Shown here one piece after another: positions 21,199 through 23,690 of a DNA stretch of 23,690 nt. Position 1 is the stretch's first letter. The number at the start of each line of letters is the position of its first letter. The position numbers and the translations under genes are program-made. A model generated the notes under the pieces. The model was not told where the DNA came from. It did no database searches and was given only the letters and a program-made list of their open reading frames with translations. This DNA is from a virus, in IMG/VR virus record IMGVR_UViG_3300040815_001820, positions 1 through 23,690 of that record. One strand, 5' to 3'.

Positions 21199-21388
21199 AG
21201 ACGAAGTAGACAAACTACAGGCGCATTTAGAAGAACTTACACGCAAACACAGAGAGCTCGACGTTGAGCTTGAAGTAGAGTATAATAATATAAACATTAC
21301 TCCAGAAGTTCGACGTTTAAAAACTATGAAGCTATATCTAAAAGATGAAATACATCGTATTCACACAAAACTAGAGCAGCTACAATGA
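21185..21388 (+). CDS. DUF465/YdcH-like small coiled-coil protein
   Basis: This 67-residue, almost wholly helical and charged protein matches the DUF465 pattern: a first helix with HLEELTRKHRELDVELE and a second ending in RRLKTMKLYLKDEIHRIH. Such proteins form short antiparallel coiled coils; their role is not known. AGAGGA at 21171-21176 lies 8 bases before ATG 21185, which I prefer over the in-frame TTG at 21179. It overlaps the end of the TGT-like gene by 14 bases and the next gene by four (ATGA), so all three are likely co-translated. Confidence 0.8.
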   Translation: MSNFEDEVDKLQAHLEELTRKHRELDVELEVEYNNINITPEVRRLKTMKLYLKDEIHRIHTKLEQLQ

Positions 21389-21906
21389 AGCGTGATTATA
21401 AAACAGGTGAAGCAGACAGTATTACATTCTTTACAGGCATAGAAGTTGAAAAGACTCCTGCGTTTGGAATGAAGACATTGTTTGTTACTGGCATTCAGAG
21501 CTTTCATGATATTATGGAGTTCTACAACAGAGAAGGTTGCGAACACATATTCTTTGGTGCTAATCACAGTTACAATCCTGTAACAGCAGATGAGTTTGAA
21601 ACTTGGGATCTAATGATTCGTGCCTTTACAGATCAAGATATCCTTTGTAGTTTGGACATTCCTAGCACTATTAACCTAGAATGGTTCTTAGACGGTGGAC
21701 TTGTCGAAAGCAATAACTTTATTCCGCAACTTCGTGTTGTTGTTCCATATGTTGCACAGTGGGGCTACAATGCAATGATTAAAATCGACGACAAAGATTT
21801 TAAAGCATCTAATCCGGGTGTATGGTGTCACAGCCTACACGATCTAATGGATAGAGAAAAGTTTACTGATTGGAGTAAATATGGTCTTGACAAAGTTATT
21901 AAATGA
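21385..21906 (+). CDS. Conserved phage protein, function unknown
   Basis: This 173-residue soluble protein begins MKRDYKTGEADSITFFTGIE and contains TLFVTGIQSFHDIMEFYN, HIFFGANHSYNP, a SLDIPST strand and the ending GVWCHSLHDL...FTDWSKYG. I recognise this as a recurrent hypothetical family of marine T4-like phages located near replication genes; its alternating strands and helices look like a small alpha/beta barrel or sandwich. No catalytic motif is clear. GAGCAG just upstream is a weak ribosome site. The -35 element of the next promoter lies in its final codons. Its place next to the TGT-like and QueD-like genes could mean a shared pathway, but nothing in the sequence proves it. Confidence 0.8.
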   Translation: MKRDYKTGEADSITFFTGIEVEKTPAFGMKTLFVTGIQSFHDIMEFYNREGCEHIFFGANHSYNPVTADEFETWDLMIRAFTDQDILCSLDIPSTINLEWFLDGGLVESNNFIPQLRVVVPYVAQWGYNAMIKIDDKDFKASNPGVWCHSLHDLMDREKFTDWSKYGLDKVIK

Positions 21907-21915
21907 AAGTATACT
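21887..21915 (+). promoter_or_regulatory. Strong sigma-70 promoter before the QueD-like gene
   Basis: TTGACA (21887-21892), 17 bases, TATACT (21910-21915), identical in both hexamers to the dsbA promoter. The expected start site, about 7 bases after the -10, falls on or next to the ATG at 21922. The transcript would then be leaderless or translated from a later in-frame ATG. Confidence 0.75.
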
Positions 21916-21921
21916 AGTAAT

Positions 21922-22413
21922 ATGGAACAACGTGAATCATATCATAACTATATGGGACGAAGAATGAGAGAAGAAGACGCTAAAATGACAAAACAAAATG
22001 CAGCTATTAATGTACCCATGACAACAGCAGAACGTAGTATTTGGGTAACTTTCGCTAAAGAAGGTGTACATATGTACCCAGGTGCAGATACTGACCCTAA
22101 ACTAGCAACCGGCGATTGGGATGATGTATCATTTCTAGGCATTCCACATCGTCATATCTTTCACTTTAAAGTACGCATCGAAGTGTTTCACAACGATCGC
22201 GATATTGAGTTTATTCAGTTTAAACGCTGGATGGAACGGTTGTATGCTGAAGTAGATAGTTCTACATCAGTATTGCAATTAGATCACAAGAGCTGCGAAA
22301 TGATTGCAGATGACTTGTACAAAGAAATTTCTGCAAAGTATCCCGGCCGCTTTGTAGAAATCAGCGTAGCTGAAGATAATGAAAATGGCTGTCAAATTAT
22401 TTACCCAGCATAA
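21922..22413 (+). CDS. 6-pyruvoyl-tetrahydropterin synthase/QueD-like protein
   Basis: Up to 163 residues. From about residue 40 the layout resembles the PTPS/QueD fold: WVTFAKEGVH with His50, then PHRHIFHFKVRIEV with His76 and His78 in the place of the family's HGH metal site. DIEFIQFKRW matches the VMDF...LK strand-helix; LDH (120-122), SCEMIADDLY in the place of PTxEN, and VAEDNENG with Glu151 follow. The catalytic Cys normally four residues before HGH is Leu72 here, so the activity may differ. QueD makes a precursor of 7-deazaguanines. ATG 21922 has no ribosome site and lies at the promoter's start site; in-frame ATG 21985, preceded by AGAGAAG, may be the true start. Confidence 0.65.
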   Translation: MEQRESYHNYMGRRMREEDAKMTKQNAAINVPMTTAERSIWVTFAKEGVHMYPGADTDPKLATGDWDDVSFLGIPHRHIFHFKVRIEVFHNDRDIEFIQFKRWMERLYAEVDSSTSVLQLDHKSCEMIADDLYKEISAKYPGRFVEISVAEDNENGCQIIYPA

Positions 22414-22426
22414 AGGAATTAGGTAA

Positions 22427-22624
22427 ATGACTATCAAAAATCCGGTAGTAAATAAAGTGTTTAACGATCTTGAAGCTTTTCTCGACTTTTGTCGCTTCGA
22501 AGGTCCAGGCTATGTTTATAATGAAAAAGATTTATATAAACGTGATGCCCCTGTATGGATTGCATATCAAAAGTGGCAAAACTGGAAACGAGCAAAAGCT
22601 CGGGCAGAAAGTAGGAAAAGATAA
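22427..22624 (+). CDS. Small basic protein, 65 residues
   Basis: The product has an aromatic middle (EAFLDFCRFEGPGYVYNEKD) and a Lys/Arg-rich helical C-terminus (WQNWKRAKARAESRKR), which could bind nucleic acid. AAGGA at 22413-22417 lies 9 bases before the ATG. The stop shares its last base with the start of the glycosyltransferase gene (TAATG). The pattern looks like conserved tiny proteins of marine T4-like phages, without known function. Confidence 0.72.
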   Translation: MTIKNPVVNKVFNDLEAFLDFCRFEGPGYVYNEKDLYKRDAPVWIAYQKWQNWKRAKARAESRKR

Positions 22625-23682
22625 TGACAATTCACATTGTAGACATCGAAGCAGTAGACACACGTTATACTAAACAGTGGAAAGAACATCTTCCACGGCA
22701 ATTGCAACGAGCTACAAATGAGAAAGTAAATGTTATTAGTGGTGGAGAAACTCCTCAAGCAACCACGCCTGGGGCGTTTTTAAACTTTGGCGGTACAAAT
22801 GTTTACAAAAGTAAACAACTAGAAACCATCGGTGAAATGTTCTGCAAAGGACAAGTAGCCGATGGTGACTATTTTTTATATACAGATGCTTGGAACCCTA
22901 CTGTTATACAACTACGCTATATGGCAGAACTATTAAGCGTTGACATTAATGTTGGTGGGTTATGGCATGCTGGTAGTTATGATCCTCAAGACTTCTTAGG
23001 TAGACTTATAGGTGATAAGCCTTGGGTTAGACATGCTGAAATGTCAATGTTTGAATGTTATGATGACAACTTCTTTGCAAGTGACTTTCATATTGATATG
23101 TTTACAGATGTGTTCGATGAAGACTATGCAATAGACTGGGATAAAATACATCGTGTAGGTTGGCCTATGGAGTATCTAAAGAACAGTTTAGATAGTTACA
23201 AAGGTATGGAGAAACGCAATCTTATACTCTTTCCGCATCGTGTTGCTCCTGAGAAGCAAGTTGATATCTTTAGAGACTTAGCAGATCAACTTCCTGAGTA
23301 CGAGTTTGTTATATGTCAAGAACGTGAACTTACTAAAAATGAATACCATAACTTGCTAGGTGAAGCTAAACTAGTGTTCAGTGCTAATCTACAAGAAACA
23401 CTAGGTATTAGTTGGTACGAAGGTGCATTAGTAGATGCTATTCCTATGGTGCCAGATAGACTAAGTTATACTGAAATGGCATTACCCGAGTTCAAATATC
23501 CTAGTAAATGGACAGACGACTATAGCAATTATAGAATACATAGATCAGAACTTGTTGCTAAGATACGTGACTATATGGAAAACTATAATGATTATCTTGT
23601 AAGTTTAGAAAAGCAACGCACGAAACTTAACAAAGAATTTTTTAGCGGAGCAGCTCTTTATGACGCAATCAAAAGCGAGTGA
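22624..23682 (+). CDS. GT-B glycosyltransferase
   Basis: The 352-residue protein has a divergent N-terminal half and a C-terminal half with the nucleotide-sugar-binding features of group 1 (GT4-like) glycosyltransferases: LFPHRVAPEKQVDIF, the strand YEFVICQE, and ETLGISWYE, an E-x7-E pair at Glu258 and Glu266, followed by GALVDAIPMVPD. It transfers a sugar from an activated donor to an unknown acceptor. In T4-like phages GT-B enzymes may glucosylate modified DNA bases or decorate proteins or surface sugars. The sugar-activation genes at 15481-18577 could supply the donor. It is complete; its stop is 8 bases before the end of the window. Confidence 0.88.
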   Translation: MTIHIVDIEAVDTRYTKQWKEHLPRQLQRATNEKVNVISGGETPQATTPGAFLNFGGTNVYKSKQLETIGEMFCKGQVADGDYFLYTDAWNPTVIQLRYMAELLSVDINVGGLWHAGSYDPQDFLGRLIGDKPWVRHAEMSMFECYDDNFFASDFHIDMFTDVFDEDYAIDWDKIHRVGWPMEYLKNSLDSYKGMEKRNLILFPHRVAPEKQVDIFRDLADQLPEYEFVICQERELTKNEYHNLLGEAKLVFSANLQETLGISWYEGALVDAIPMVPDRLSYTEMALPEFKYPSKWTDDYSNYRIHRSELVAKIRDYMENYNDYLVSLEKQRTKLNKEFFSGAALYDAIKSE

Positions 23683-23690
23683 AACTATTA

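Overview
The window reads as a piece of a strictly lytic, T4-like marine myovirus genome, of the kind that infects SAR11 or other marine bacteria or cyanobacteria. The evidence is a T4-type family B DNA polymerase (gp43), a gp45-type sliding clamp, a DsbA-like late-transcription protein, T4-style late promoter boxes (GATAAATA), low GC content and many short genes that overlap by a few bases. Every gene lies on the + strand and almost nothing is non-coding. The host cannot be fixed from this window: no photosystem gene is present, so a heterotrophic marine host is at least as likely as a cyanobacterium. I saw no tRNA, rRNA, CRISPR array, insertion sequence or convincing intrinsic terminator, and no gene-free stretch above 60 bases.

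Layout. (1) 1-4456: the end of a small membrane protein, then a proteostasis block of a J-domain chaperone, a peptide deformylase, a full-length ClpA-type unfoldase and an unrecognised protein, the last four overlapping or nearly so. (2) 4461-10991: a late block, opened by a GATAAATA box and with a second box before 9194. It encodes a putative structural protein and a run of unusual proteins. Many of these carry short N-termini ending in a Leu/Ile-x-Glu tripeptide, basic C-terminal tails, Cys-rich knots or hydrophobic Ala/Gly-rich segments. I read them as internal head proteins matured by a gp21-like prohead protease and ejected with the DNA. The most striking, at 5747-7465, joins a nucleotidyltransferase domain, a clear sigma-70 region 4 domain and a membrane-active-looking C-terminal part behind an internal LNE site. 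(3) 10988-15479: a strong sigma-70 promoter, then dsbA, a carbamoyltransferase and DNA polymerase. (4) 15481-18577: a sugar cassette (cytidylyltransferase, phosphomannomutase-like HAD protein, truncated UDP-glucose-dehydrogenase-like protein, SDR epimerase) with three tiny conserved-looking ORFs. (5) 18521-23682: a perfect-consensus sigma-70 promoter, the sliding clamp, a membrane protein, a tRNA-guanine-transglycosylase/DpdA-like protein, a DUF465-like coiled coil, an unknown protein, a QueD/PTPS-like protein behind a third strong promoter, a small protein and a GT-B glycosyltransferase.

How it may work together (inference). Early genes are read by unmodified host RNA polymerase from TTGACA-17-TATAxT promoters. 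Late genes are read from GATAAATA boxes with DsbA helping. Internal head proteins, including a region 4 mimic, may enter the cell with the DNA and bias the polymerase at once. The sugar, carbamoyl, TGT-like, QueD-like and glycosyltransferase genes could decorate nucleic acid or virion/cell-surface glycans.
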